Assembly (NCBI GenBank): GCA_028386065.3
Contig: JAKUCV010002880.1
Span: 228,952-292,951 of the forward strand
DNA: 64,000 bases
Reading direction: 5' to 3'
Origin: Turnera subulata
Lineage: Eukaryota; Streptophyta; Magnoliopsida; Malpighiales; Passifloraceae
Positions 1-18,886 of the stretch are shown here, in pieces; the first letter of the stretch is position 1; every line of letters starts with the position of its first letter. The notes under the pieces are model-generated. The model was not told the origin of the DNA, did no database searches, and saw only the letters and a list, made by a program, of their open reading frames with translations. A program made the position numbers and the translations under genes.

Positions 1-1131
1 CGTACGTGGATATATAAAGTTGGACATAAAATGGTGACCTTGCTTCTCTGACTTGAACAGAAAAAAGGTCATGGTGCAAACCTTTTTTTGCCATTTTTTA
101 AAGCATGGATTGGTGGTGTCGCTTTGCAAGCTTATGATAACCTATTAAAAGAGTTTGATCAGTGGCACAGAAATTATGATATTAACTTGTCCGAACGAAG
201 AGAAAAAAATTTAGGAGTTGTTGGCTATGGATGAGATCATGAGATAGAGCAGCACCGATCCAAATGGCCTTATGGGTCACCATGCCCAAAGAAGAAGTAT
301 CAATCATTTACTCACCTAATCCATCAATTTTGATCGTGTCCAAAAAAGAATTGTTGTCATCTTAAGTAAGGTTTTAAGATTGAGGCTTATGAATGAAAAA
401 AATTAATATTAGGAGGGCTAAGAGCTTACTCCTCATTAAACCGCCAACTAATTAAACCAGTGACTAAACAGAAAAAAAAAAAAAAAAAGAGGCTAAAATT
501 GTAGTGGCATGCCATATCTTTAAATACCAAATGTTGATGTGTTTTGATGTAAGTTTTTGTTTATCAATTAAAAACATCCCCTCGTGATATGCATCAATCT
601 CCACTCGAACTCAAGCTTGATGGCCCCGTTTGTCAAATTAATCTTGAGATCCAACGGATTAGAGGCTTCATGCATAACCTTTGTCTATGCAAAGTTCTTT
701 GCTTGTATAATTAAGGGCCATATACGATGCTTTTGGGAGCTGATTTTTTTTTTGTCGAATTTGGGAGCTGATTTTACCTTCTGTCATCATCGGGTTTGAC
801 TATAGTATGATGATCACATTACTCACTTCGTTTCCCACAAGTCTTGCACCACACCTCTATCCTTAAGTGTATTATACGTAGAGTTTTGTCACACTTCTCG
901 AGAAGCTAATTTTACTTGGCCCAAGCTAAGTTAGAGGAGGGGTGAATCAGCTTTGTACAGTGTGAGGAAAGTTACTGTATCCATATTCTAAGATATGGTT
1001 CGAGCAAAAAAACAAATTAAGCAACTTCACCAGTAGAATCAAAACCGCAAGTGAACTACAAGAATTAATAATCCACAAATGTATGCCTCAGTACACATGA
1101 TAACAATCTCATTTTAGCTGGCCCCATTAAT
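1..1131. other. Intergenic, no gene seen
   Basis: This AT-rich stretch holds no ORF with a recognisable domain on either strand. It contains an A-run near 471-489 and a short repeat of TTGGGAGCTGATTTT around 735-778. It lies downstream of the minus-strand adenylate kinase remnant, so its right end may include that gene's former 3' UTR. Confidence 0.6.
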
Positions 1132-2530
1132 TTATGAAGAGAGAACTTTCTGAATCTCAGCTGCAACCTCATTTGGAGGTTTCTCGGCTGGCAGATCCAC
1201 AACCAACCCCTTTTGCTTGTAATGGTCAATGACCTGCAATTGAAGCCACCCAAACTATTGTAAGCAAGAGAAGCACAATATATATAAGCTCAATTAAGTG
1301 AGAAAAAAAAAATTCTGGAAAAACATGAAAAGACCCATTAACGTTTAGACTGAAATCCACATGCATAGGCAGTTGGTTGAGCCAAGGAAGCAGTAGGCAT
1401 CAGTGGTTTCATGATTAGGTCTTAGACTCTTATGTTGTGATATTATAGGATGGCTAACATAATCACAGTTATTGATGAGCGTTGCCTCCCTCTCTTACCC
1501 TGGTTTATGAGGCATGTCTACTATATTGCCAACTTCCAAATACAATTCAGTAGGCATGATCCTTTACTTTATAATTTGTTTCTAGTTTTTTCATTTCATT
1601 TTAGGGGACTGAACAATCAAATGAAAGTTTGTTCAAATATCAACTGATGGTAAGAAACTAGAGGGAGAAAGCATACGGGTGCAGTTTGCTTGTGAAATGC
1701 CTCAAGCCTAGACTTAAGAACAGCAAGAGAGTCATCTTTCCGCTGAATCAAGGGTTCTCCAGTCACCTTCAATAAAACAAAAAACAAGGCAGCTTGTCAA
1801 TATATATATGTTCTGACAGCCAAACTTGAATCATTTCAGCCTATGCATGAATCAAGCAATTTGCACTTTGATAGACAAAGTTGAGAAGAGAGATTGTTGA
1901 TATTGCCTTACATCATCAAAACCAGGAACCTTAGGAGGAGCAAATTTTGTGTTGTAGGTTCTATCACTAGAAGGGTGGATCCAGCGATAAGCAATTCTGT
2001 CCTCCAAAATTGCATCATCAATTGCTAAGTTGAGTACCTTGTCTATTTTAGTTCCCTGCTTTGTAAGCATCTCATCAAGCTGCGCAAATAAACAACATAA
2101 TGGTTATAGATGTATGACAAATTAACACATTGGCAGAATGAAAGCAACGGAAACCCATATATGGTTGCATATTGACTGCACCTTCTGAGCTTGGACCGCA
2201 GTCCTTGGAAAACCATCAAGAATGAAGCCTTTCTTGCATGAAGGCTTCTTCAAAGCTCATCTATTATACCAACAACCAATTCGTCCGTGACAAGTTCCCC
2301 CTATAAAACCAACTGTTAGAAGCATCAGGTCAAAAACCATAAAGAGCTACAGTAGTGAGACTTTGTGGTGTAATAAAACAAAACCTTGTCCATGGCCTCC
2401 TTAGCCTTAACACCAAGAGGGGTTTTGCCAGCAACAGCAGCTCTCAACATGTCACCAGTAGCCAAATGACATAAGCAGTACTTATCCTCGATCAACGGTG
2501 ATTGAGTACCTTTTCCCGATCCAGGAGGAC
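1132..2530 (-). pseudogene. Adenylate kinase pseudogene (5' truncated, frameshifted)
   Basis: Adenylate kinase interconverts ATP, AMP and ADP. Five exons are recognisable on the minus strand: 2385-2530, 2182-2300, 1912-2079, 1677-1766 and 1132-1233, with proper splice borders. They encode the P-loop GPPGSGKGT, the AMP-binding stretch [11 protein letters not shown], the LID region RWIHPSS and [11 protein letters not shown], and the C-terminal helix ending QKVLSS before TAA. This matches the plant cytosolic/mitochondrial ADK3/ADK4 type. Two breaks are visible. The first coding exon, which normally supplies about 30 residues before the P-loop, is absent between 2531 and 5160. In exon 2182-2300 one base is missing near 2255, so GIIDE is followed by a TGA stop; the downstream sequence [15 protein letters not shown] is intact in another frame. 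The remaining exons are well preserved, so the loss looks recent. A sequencing error could explain the frameshift but not the missing exon. Confidence 0.85.
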
Positions 2531-2984
2531 CTGCCAATCAAGCATAAAACCAAATATATCACAAATCTTGCAAGCAATACACAAAAGTACGTACATTCAA
2601 AACATCTTCCTACGTACCAAATACGTGATTCAAGTGAAATTTTATAGCACATATTTCGGACTTGAAATCCAATTAGAATTGAATGTAAAGAAATCTGCAT
2701 TACGTCCCACATTGCACATACATCTATCGTAATCAACATAGTAACTATCACCAAACAGACCATATGATGAAGACGAGTTTCCAATAAGGGCTCTGTGAAT
2801 TGGGACAAGCAAATAAAATTATTTAAGAAAATTTTGGAAACTGGACTTGAGATCAACAAAAGCATTATAAGAGAGGCAGGGTAGACAGTCACGATCGATA
2901 GCATTAGTCCTAGAGGGTCGTGCTAAAAATTGTGCAGGTATCCTCTCGTTGTGTTTTATGGTCTGTTAGGGTGGTCTTTTTGTT

Positions 2985-3615
2985 TTATAGGAAGTATCTT
3001 GGGGCTCGCTAGTCTAGTTACCGAGCACGACCATACTTATCACGTGGCAGGGGCCCTAATAATAAAATTAGAAATAGTAGATTTGTAAATATAGTTAATT
3101 TGAGAGAACTATCTGAGCGTACAATCGAGTGAGATTCTGTGATTGTTGATGTTGTGTTTGACTATTGTGTGTTCTTTTTCAAATATTATTGTTGCTTATA
3201 TACCGTAATTTATCCATGATTGTACTTTATACCGGTGAGCATTTCAGACTCACCCCTCGCCTGCGTGGTTTCATCAGTTATGATGAGTTATTCGTAGTAC
3301 AGGAACAACGCTCGACCAACTGCTATATTAGCTCCACCAAATCCCAGATCCATACCTTCTTTGCATTTTATGTTACATTAGTCTTCCGCTGTTGCAGTTT
3401 GTCATTCTCCTTCAGTTGTTGCACTATATTTTCTACTGTTGCTGTTGTGTTTTTTTTTATTAAGTTGTTGTACTAACGGTCACCATTTCCGGGTGACTGA
3501 CATGACTGTTGTTGTATGGGGAACATGTTATGTAAAATTTTTATTTGTTGTTGTAATAATAATGACCTCGCACGGTTTACCGTATGTCTCGGTAATTACA
3601 GCTCGGAGCGTTTTA
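2985..3615 (+). mobile_element. Decayed Ty3/gypsy LTR fragment
   Basis: The stretch shares ordered landmarks with the intact LTRs at 40782-42916 and 47658-49722: a GGGGCCCT-(A/G)TTAATAAAATT-like segment near 3049-3068, the stem-loop and CACCCCTCGCCTGCG segment at 3234-3264, a TGTTGTAATAATA segment near 3550, and a terminal GGAGCGTTTTA near 3605-3615 corresponding to GGGGCGTTTCA. Divergence is high and the left border cannot be fixed. No internal region or second LTR is seen next to it, so it is a solo or truncated LTR. It occupies the position where exon 1 of the adjacent adenylate kinase should lie. Confidence 0.6.
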
Positions 3616-5160
3616 ATTAAGTACCTTAATTTTAGGTTATTAGTGCAATATCACGTATGTTTACCGAGAAAAATATACTACAATAACAATTGAAAATGAA
3701 AGTCAAATTTATAAGGGTTAAATGACGTCTTCCAATTTAAATAAAATCAATATTTTTGTCTCATTCTTTCAAATTTTTAAGCTTGCATTTCCCAACCGGA
3801 TGGAAATATAAGAAACCTGTCCTTTTTACCACTGATGGACGGTCCGCCAACCACAATCTGGCACTTATCATGACGTACGGTCAGGTTGTCGTCAGATCTT
3901 GTTTCTTCTCTTCACACTTTCCAAATGCCGAGAATTTCCGTTTTCATTTTAGGAATTGAAAAGTGAAAGTAGAAAAAAAGCGGTGAAAAAGGATGTGGGC
4001 CCACATGATCGGCCATGTCCTCGTGACAATTATGGTTTTATCTTTTTCTTTTTATTTTTCAAGTTTTTTTTATTTTCAAAATAAAGTAAAATAAATAAAT
4101 ATAAGTTACAAAAGCATAACAACTGAAACGCATCGCTCCAATTTGATGATGTGCACTGTTATTTCTAAGTTATTTTTTGCAAACAATTAGAAGATAAGAC
4201 AAGCGGACAACGACGAAATCCGATGAAAAAGGAGCCACCTATGAGGATCGAGGATGATGGGAAGGGAGGGGACCGACACTAGGGGAGATGTGGTGTGGTG
4301 AGGTGTTTGGGCCGCTGGGACAATGCGCGGGAGCATATTATCTGTTTTCTCCCTCGCCTCCTCCTCCCTCTTCGTCGGGAGGTCGATCTCTTCCCTCTCC
4401 TTCTTTGCTCCTGCCCCAACTCGCCTCGCCATCGATTGGACCGAGCCATCTATGGTAACAATTGCGAGTTTCTTATATTTCTAGGACACAATTTTTGAAA
4501 CTTGAAAGAATGGGAGAAAAACGTTGAATGTATTTAAATTAGAGGACAATTTGCGTCATTTAACCGATTTATAAAAGCTAAAAAAAATATGCCGCGAACG
4601 GTAATTGACAAGCAACAATCCAAATTTGGGACTTGGAGTGTTCCTACTTAAGAAAAGAAATCCAGCTCAAAAAGTTTGGTTCTAGTTTGAAAGATTTTTC
4701 TTCAAAATTTTACCGAATAAAACCAGAAACCTTTTTACACAAAAGTGTTACTCCAACCATCTTCCAAAATTCATCAAAAACATATTCTTCCAAAGTTAGT
4801 ACTAATATAATTATTTATTTACTACCGCCAACAACCACCCCGGAAAAGAAAAAAAAAACAAAACTCTGCGCTAATAGCTACGTACTGCTCTTCTTGCTCG
4901 TTACTATAAAATTACGTCGATCCAATTTCGCCACCTCACCTGCTCGGCTGGAAAGGGGCATTCTCGTCCATCTCTATCTCTCTCCCTTCTCTCACGCCTC
5001 CCCAAACCAAGCCCAGATCTCTCCTCCACCAACAAAAAACACAAAACAACCAAAAAAAACCCAAGCCCTCTCTACCAACCGGAAAAAAAAAGAAAAAAGA
5101 GAAAGGGCCGAACCCGGAGACCCGACCCGGACCAATCAAAATCTCCGTTCCTCCATCCCC
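3616..5160. other. Intergenic and XRN4 5' region
   Basis: No recognisable protein domain is found on either strand. A GC-richer patch at 4240-4450 has ORFs without similarity to known families. From about 4960 to 5160 the sequence is pyrimidine- and A-rich, as expected of a plant 5' UTR. The reading frame open from 4633 into the XRN4 exon reaches the XRN4 ATG only by chance: its upstream part is low-complexity and has no family match. Confidence 0.5.
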
Positions 5161-13683
<8,523 letters not shown>

Positions 13684-15693
13684 CATGTTGAAAGCTGTTG
13701 ACTTTTGGACGTTTTATGCTGGTGAAGCTTTTGGCAATTCACTGTAGAGGGACCTCCATTTAAGTCCATCCCTTGGAGTAATGATTAAAATACCTATCGT
13801 ATAGTAGCACTCTGGAAAGAGGAGCAATCCCCGGTCATGTCACAGGAAAAGGCAGTTGACATTGCATTTTTATTTTGACACGGAGCCTACCGATTAGCAT
13901 GGCAGCAGCAATTTGTGGTTAGCTGGAGGCTGTAGCATTACCGTCGGTGACAATGCGCTTATTGCTGGTGCTATCTTTCTGGTCTTCCCATTTAATGTTG
14001 TTTTCGTTGTATCATAATTTAGGAAGCACTAATTTTATCCAGGGTTTAGATCATAGGAAAGTTACTAACCAATGGATCGGATAGGTTCATCTTGAAAGGA
14101 GAAAAAGGAATTGTGTTGTAAAATCTGATCATACAATTCAGTCTGGATGTATAGTTTGGTGATACTGCAGGGATGTTCTTCTGATCAATTTACCAACACT
14201 TCATCAAAAGGAATCGTGCTTTATTAGCCTAGGACATCAGGGAGGTATTATAACTCTTTGTTTTAGTGCGGGAGGTATGATAACTCGAGCAATGTAAATT
14301 GGAGGGAACTACGTGACCAGTGATTGCCTTGCAGTTACTTAAGCGTGCTTGAATGTTGGCATGTGTGAATCCCTATGTCAATTTGTTTGTCGGTTCATAT
14401 CAATAAGCCAGCGAGTATCTGGCAGGCAATCTATTTGTAAATACATTAGACTCGGTTCTGGAGGCAAATATATCCATGCTTGCGGCGGTATCAGTATGCA
14501 ACATTCTTGTTATGGCCAACTAAATTCGATAGAGACCCTCCAAGAATTCATTCGGCCTACAGTTAATACATAAATGTTCTTTGCATCAGACGCTGGGGGC
14601 CACTAGCATGTTATTGAAATTTCTCTCCAATTCAAGTTGGCACGATTACAAAATCTCCAGTTCCGTAGACAGATCCTCCCCCAGTAGCAATGACACTACT
14701 GGGTTCTAAGATATGCAAAACTCAACATGAGACGAACCTCGTGGGAAATCATATAACGTAGAGCTCTAGGTGTCAAAGAATTCGTCTCATGGCGATGCAG
14801 GAACCACGTTTCATAATTGTTTTGTGATCACCCCAAGTCCACGTTAAAATGACCCTTTTCAATAAACAAACACCTTATACCTGCGGCTTTCACCATTATA
14901 CGAAAACACCTCATGCTCACGTGGCTATTGCTCTTCTACACGCACTTCTGGCATTTGCTTTCACAGCCATTTTTTCGTAATGTCACACACCAAACCAATC
15001 ATATTTCTTGTGTACACTTGCCTAATAAGAACTAAGTAGAGCGTCTGCAGACCCTGAAATCTAGGGAAGTGTTTTGATTTACTTTCGTAGACATCGGGAA
15101 TCCACGAGAACTGAGAGTTTCAACAGAAACAAAGAGCAGAACCCAAGACATCATGTGAAACGGGAAAAACCATACTGCCTCTGCGTGTATGTTTAAGCAT
15201 GATTATACCTAAAATATAACAAACGATAGTAGTAACCAACTGCTCTAACACCTCAAATCTGTCGTTTCTTCTGAGCAACTATCAAGTTCATCCGTAGTGG
15301 CAATTATTTGGTTAACTAAATCAGTAACTCCCTACAGTCACCAAAGCCAACTGAAAGTACAAACCAACTCTTGATTTTTCCATTCCTTTTCATCACATGC
15401 ACACTGTTCTAATTCTTTGTGTAAGCACACATCAACATCTCTACCAAAATACACTATTCTAACTTGCGGCAGCCTTTCAGTTAGAAAATTAGCACTCTAG
15501 CGTCATTATATACCTCATTAGTTCAAAACTCAATGTCTGTTTTTCTTTTGTGCAGCGAGTATTACCCTATTTGCCAAGAAAGCAAATTTAACTTCCAATT
15601 ACATACGATATACGAACATGAGAAAAACCATCAAGGCCAAAAAAAAAAAAGGAAAAAAAGAAAAAAAAAACCTTCCCGACCATATATATTCCA
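13684..15693. other. 3' UTR and intergenic between convergent genes
   Basis: This holds the 3' ends of XRN4 (plus) and of the rubredoxin gene (minus). I see no conserved ORF, RNA gene or transposon end. A-rich runs at 15639-15671 lie just past the rubredoxin stop codon. A 74-codon ORF at 14349-14573 has no recognisable similarity and is probably chance. Confidence 0.5.
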
Positions 15694-16323
15694 CTATTGC
15701 AAGAAGTAGCCAGACAAGAACAAACAAAAGAAGAGGAACAAGGACCCGTATATCAAGATAGCCTTTTGACCAGAAGTGAGTGTATTACCACCCAAACCGA
15801 ACTGCTGGTTCTGCGCAAACCCAGCAATCTCCACCCGCTTGCTCTCGAAGAAGCTCTTTGCAGCCCCACAAGTAGGGCACCTCCAGTCCTCGGGCAATTT
15901 CTCATACGGCAACCCTGGTGGTATGGGATATGATGGATCACCAACAGCCTCATCATACTTGTACCCACAAGACCTGCACTCATATATCCCAGTGTTCAAC
16001 ACCGCAAACTTCTCTTCTAACCTGCGCTTGTCAAAGATAGCAGCTTCAGCCTCGGCTTCTAGAGGTGAAAGTGGGTCTATTTCTTGCTCTGGCGGCGGCG
16101 GCGGCGGTGGTGAGGGTGCGGGTTGTGTTGTGCTGCTTGAAGTGGGTACTGGGTTGTCTTCTTTGGAGACATCAATGGAGTGAAGGGTGAAAAGGTGGGT
16201 TCTTTGAGGTTTATGGAGGGAGATGAATGAAGGTAGTTTGGCGAGATGGGTTCTGGGTTTTGGTGGGGGGAGGAGGTGGAAGGAGAAAGTTGGTCTTGTG
16301 GTGGTTGCACAAGCCATCATCAA
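15694..16323 (-). CDS. RBD1: Chloroplast rubredoxin-like protein (RBD1 type)
   Basis: This is a single-exon, 209-residue protein. Residues 1 to about 50 are Ser/Thr/His/Pro-rich and poor in acidic residues, as in a plastid transit peptide. A short poly-Pro run follows at 72-78. The rubredoxin domain binds one iron through two CxxCG pairs: YECRSCGYKYDEAVGD (Cys116, Cys119) and DWRCPTCGAAKSFF (Cys149, Cys152). A hydrophobic helix near 187-207 ends the protein and should anchor it in the thylakoid membrane. The plant and cyanobacterial family with this layout is needed for photosystem II accumulation; Arabidopsis RBD1 is AT1G54500. The gene is convergent to the XRN4-like gene, and the same two families are adjacent in Arabidopsis. 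The start at 16323 offers three consecutive Met codons; any of them leaves the transit peptide intact. Confidence 0.92.
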   Translation of the reverse strand: MMMACATTTRPTFSFHLLPPPKPRTHLAKLPSFISLHKPQRTHLFTLHSIDVSKEDNPVPTSSSTTQPAPSPPPPPPPEQEIDPLSPLEAEAEAAIFDKRRLEEKFAVLNTGIYECRSCGYKYDEAVGDPSYPIPPGLPYEKLPEDWRCPTCGAAKSFFESKRVEIAGFAQNQQFGLGGNTLTSGQKAILIYGSLFLFFCLFLSGYFLQ

Positions 16324-17653
16324 AGATTAATAATTAGGGGGTGTTTTTGTGGGTTTGTGAACTCTAATAATGCAGGTGTTCTTGTGGTTTTGAGTGTTTT
16401 GTCATTTGTTTGAAGAGAGAGAACAGAGTTGTGTTTTTGTGACGATTGTGGGGTGTTGGTTTCTGGGTGGTGGAGGAGAAATGAAGGGGATCCATGGAAG
16501 AGAGAGGAGCATATGCTGTTCTGGAAGGGGAGGTGGATAAGGTGTGGGGGGGAGTGGATTTCCAAGATCTTGCAAATTAATTCTGTTGATGGGCTAATTG
16601 TTAAGGCCTTGTGTTCCTGTTAAGCCCAATGTTTGTCATTCTGGTTCTGGTTTGGATGGGCTAATAGTTATCCAGAAGTTTCGTCAAAAAAAATTATGAT
16701 GTCTTCTATAAGGTTTATTAAAGGAACTTTGTCAAAATTTGGGAAGTAAAAAATGGTAAGATTTTAATTTTATAACAAAAAATGGATGGAATACAACCCT
16801 CAATTAATCTCAAATAAAGTTAGAAAGTTATTATCAACAAACAATCATCCACTAGAAATTCTTTTCCCAGCTCTTTTCAACGTGGTTCGGTACTTCGGTT
16901 TCCTTTTTAATTTCAGATTTGCATAATAATGTCTAGCTGGACGTGACTGGACTATTGACCATAATAAGTCATTTTCCTACCACTTGAGTAGTATAAGAAA
17001 TAAGAATAGTGTTTTACATCCAAACAAATATGAGATTATGGATCAAATAAAATTACATATGAGAATGGATAGGATACCACGAAAAGTAAACAATTCACAA
17101 AACTCAGTCAAAGAATGTAGAATAAAATTGTTAGTTCTTGCTTTGGTTATCCCAATAATAAGTTGAGTGATTCGCAATTAGTCGGTCACTCTTACAAACT
17201 TTAAGCATAAGACTGGATACATGAAGTGAGGAAAAAAAAAAAAAAACTAGAAATCACAATTTTTTCTTTTTTTTTTTTTATATTGTCTCCATTACAAATT
17301 CTGATGAAAGATGTACCTAATTATGACCAAGATTTTGCTTTTGCCCAAGACTAAAAAGTACATTATCTAATTAATCACACAAGATATTAAGATTTAAAAC
17401 AACACGCTCTCCATGCTCCACTGTTCTCTTCCCTTCTTATATGTTTTAACGAAACAAAAACTAAGGAACTTTGCTGTTTTACAACCACCACCCACCACCA
17501 CCACCACCATCTATCTACCCGCAAACCAAACTCCCCTGCCCGTGATAAAATTATAACCGTAATTTCCTCTCTTTTTTTATTTTTTTTTTAAATCACTAAT
17601 CACTCTCTCCCTTCAATTCTCTCTCTCTCTCTCTCTCTCTCAGTATAGTAAGT
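16324..17653. other. Intergenic, divergent promoters
   Basis: This spacer separates the rubredoxin gene (minus) from the GeBP-like gene (plus) and should contain both promoters. It is AT-rich, with A/T runs at 17231-17281. A CT run at 17618-17641 sits just before the GeBP start. No further gene or transposon end is recognisable. Confidence 0.5.
17618..17641 (+). repeat. (CT)n microsatellite in 5' leader
   Basis: A run of CT dinucleotides ends 12 bases before the ATG at 17654, so it is probably in the 5' UTR of the GeBP-like gene. CT-rich leaders are common in plant genes. The reverse reading gives Arg-Glu repeats that are not coding. Confidence 0.75.
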
Positions 17654-18886
17654 ATGGCCTCTGAGCAAGACGACGCCGTCTTCGACCACGACCTCGACGA
17701 GGACGACGACGCCGCCGGATCCTCCCAGGACGACGACGAAGACCTCGAAGACATCGCCAGGCGCCGCGTCATTTTGGAGGAGGAAGAGGAAGAAGAGGAG
17801 GAGGAAGAAGAGGACGACCTCAACTCCGACGACTCCTCCTCCCTCCCCACCGCCGTCCCTTCCAACTCCCTCGTCACCGTCGCCGTCCCCGCCCCTCCCT
17901 CCGACCTCACACCCGACCCCAAGCGCCCCCGCGTCTCCACAGACGACGACGACGACAAGAAGCCGCCGCCGCCTCCCCCGCAATCCGACGAATCGCGGCG
18001 GCTGTTCCAGCGGCTGTGGACGGACGAGGACGAAATCAAGCTCCTCCAGGGGTTCTACGACTACACAGCGCAGCAGCGGGGCGGCGGGGGCGGAGGTGGA
18101 GGAGGAGGAGGCGGGGCGGGGGGCCCTCACCACAACGACACGGCGGTGTTCTACGACCAGATCAAGTCGAAGCTGCAGCTGGATTTCAACAAGAACCAGC
18201 TGGTGGAGAAGCTGAGGCGGCTGAAGAAGAAGTACCGGAACGTCCTGGGCAAGATCGGCTCCGGGAAGGAGTTCTCGTTCAAGACCCCACACGACCAGAC
18301 CACTTTCGAGATCTCCAAGAAGATCTGGAGCTCCACCGGGAAGCTCAACGATAATTTGGACGACGAGGAAGGGAATGGAAACCTAATTGCTAATGGGATT
18401 GGAATTATTGGTTTGATGGCGAACCCGAACAACCCGGGTTTGAATTCGGGTGAGTATAATTGCCAGAAAGCCACACCTGGGTCGTCCAGGAAACGGGTGA
18501 GGTCGAGAGGGAAGGTGGTGGAGGAGAATAATGGGAATGCGGATGGAAATGTGGAGGAGGCGGTGAGGAGTTGTTTGGGTCCGTTGATTAAGGAGTTGTT
18601 GATGAGCAATGGGACCGCTGCCGGTGGTGGAGGGAGAGGAGGAGGGGGAGGTGGAGGAGTGGGGGTGGGGTTAGGGATTGGAGGGCTGGCAATGAATGCA
18701 TTGCCGTTGGGTGTTGTGATGGGGAGTGGAGGTGGCGGTGGAGGTGGAGGTGAAATGATGGTGATGGATGAGAGGTGGAGGAAGCAGCATATGTTGGAAT
18801 TGGAGGTGTATTCGAAGCGGCTAGATTTGGTGCAGGAGCAGATTAAGGAGAGGTTGGAGGAGTTGAGGTCGATGGGCGGCGGATAG
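17654..18886 (+). CDS. GeBP/STOREKEEPER-like transcription regulator (DUF573)
   Basis: This intronless gene encodes 410 residues. The N-terminus is strongly acidic (Asp/Glu to about residue 62, with a Glu run at 42-53). A basic PKRPR patch at 89-93 is a likely nuclear signal. The DUF573 DNA-binding region spans roughly 116-227: RLFQRLWTDEDEIKLLQGFYDYTA at its start, then FYDQIKSKL, QLVEKLRRLKKKYRN and FEISKKIW, as in GLABROUS1-enhancer-binding and STOREKEEPER proteins. A Gly run (143-157) interrupts this domain. Two further Gly-rich stretches lie near 324-337 and 357-364. The last 45 residues (ELEVYSKRLDLVQEQIKERLEEL) form a heptad-like helix matching the family's C-terminal leucine-zipper region. 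GC content is high at the 5' half, in contrast with the flanks. Confidence 0.9.
   Translation: MASEQDDAVFDHDLDEDDDAAGSSQDDDEDLEDIARRRVILEEEEEEEEEEEEDDLNSDDSSSLPTAVPSNSLVTVAVPAPPSDLTPDPKRPRVSTDDDDDKKPPPPPPQSDESRRLFQRLWTDEDEIKLLQGFYDYTAQQRGGGGGGGGGGGGAGGPHHNDTAVFYDQIKSKLQLDFNKNQLVEKLRRLKKKYRNVLGKIGSGKEFSFKTPHDQTTFEISKKIWSSTGKLNDNLDDEEGNGNLIANGIGIIGLMANPNNPGLNSGEYNCQKATPGSSRKRVRSRGKVVEENNGNADGNVEEAVRSCLGPLIKELLMSNGTAAGGGGRGGGGGGGVGVGLGIGGLAMNALPLGVVMGSGGGGGGGGEMMVMDERWRKQHMLELEVYSKRLDLVQEQIKERLEELRSMGGG

Noticed and set aside
14349..14573. Small plus-strand ORF between XRN4 and RBD1
   Set aside because: No similarity, no promoter signal and ordinary composition. Chance ORFs of this size are expected in 2 kb.
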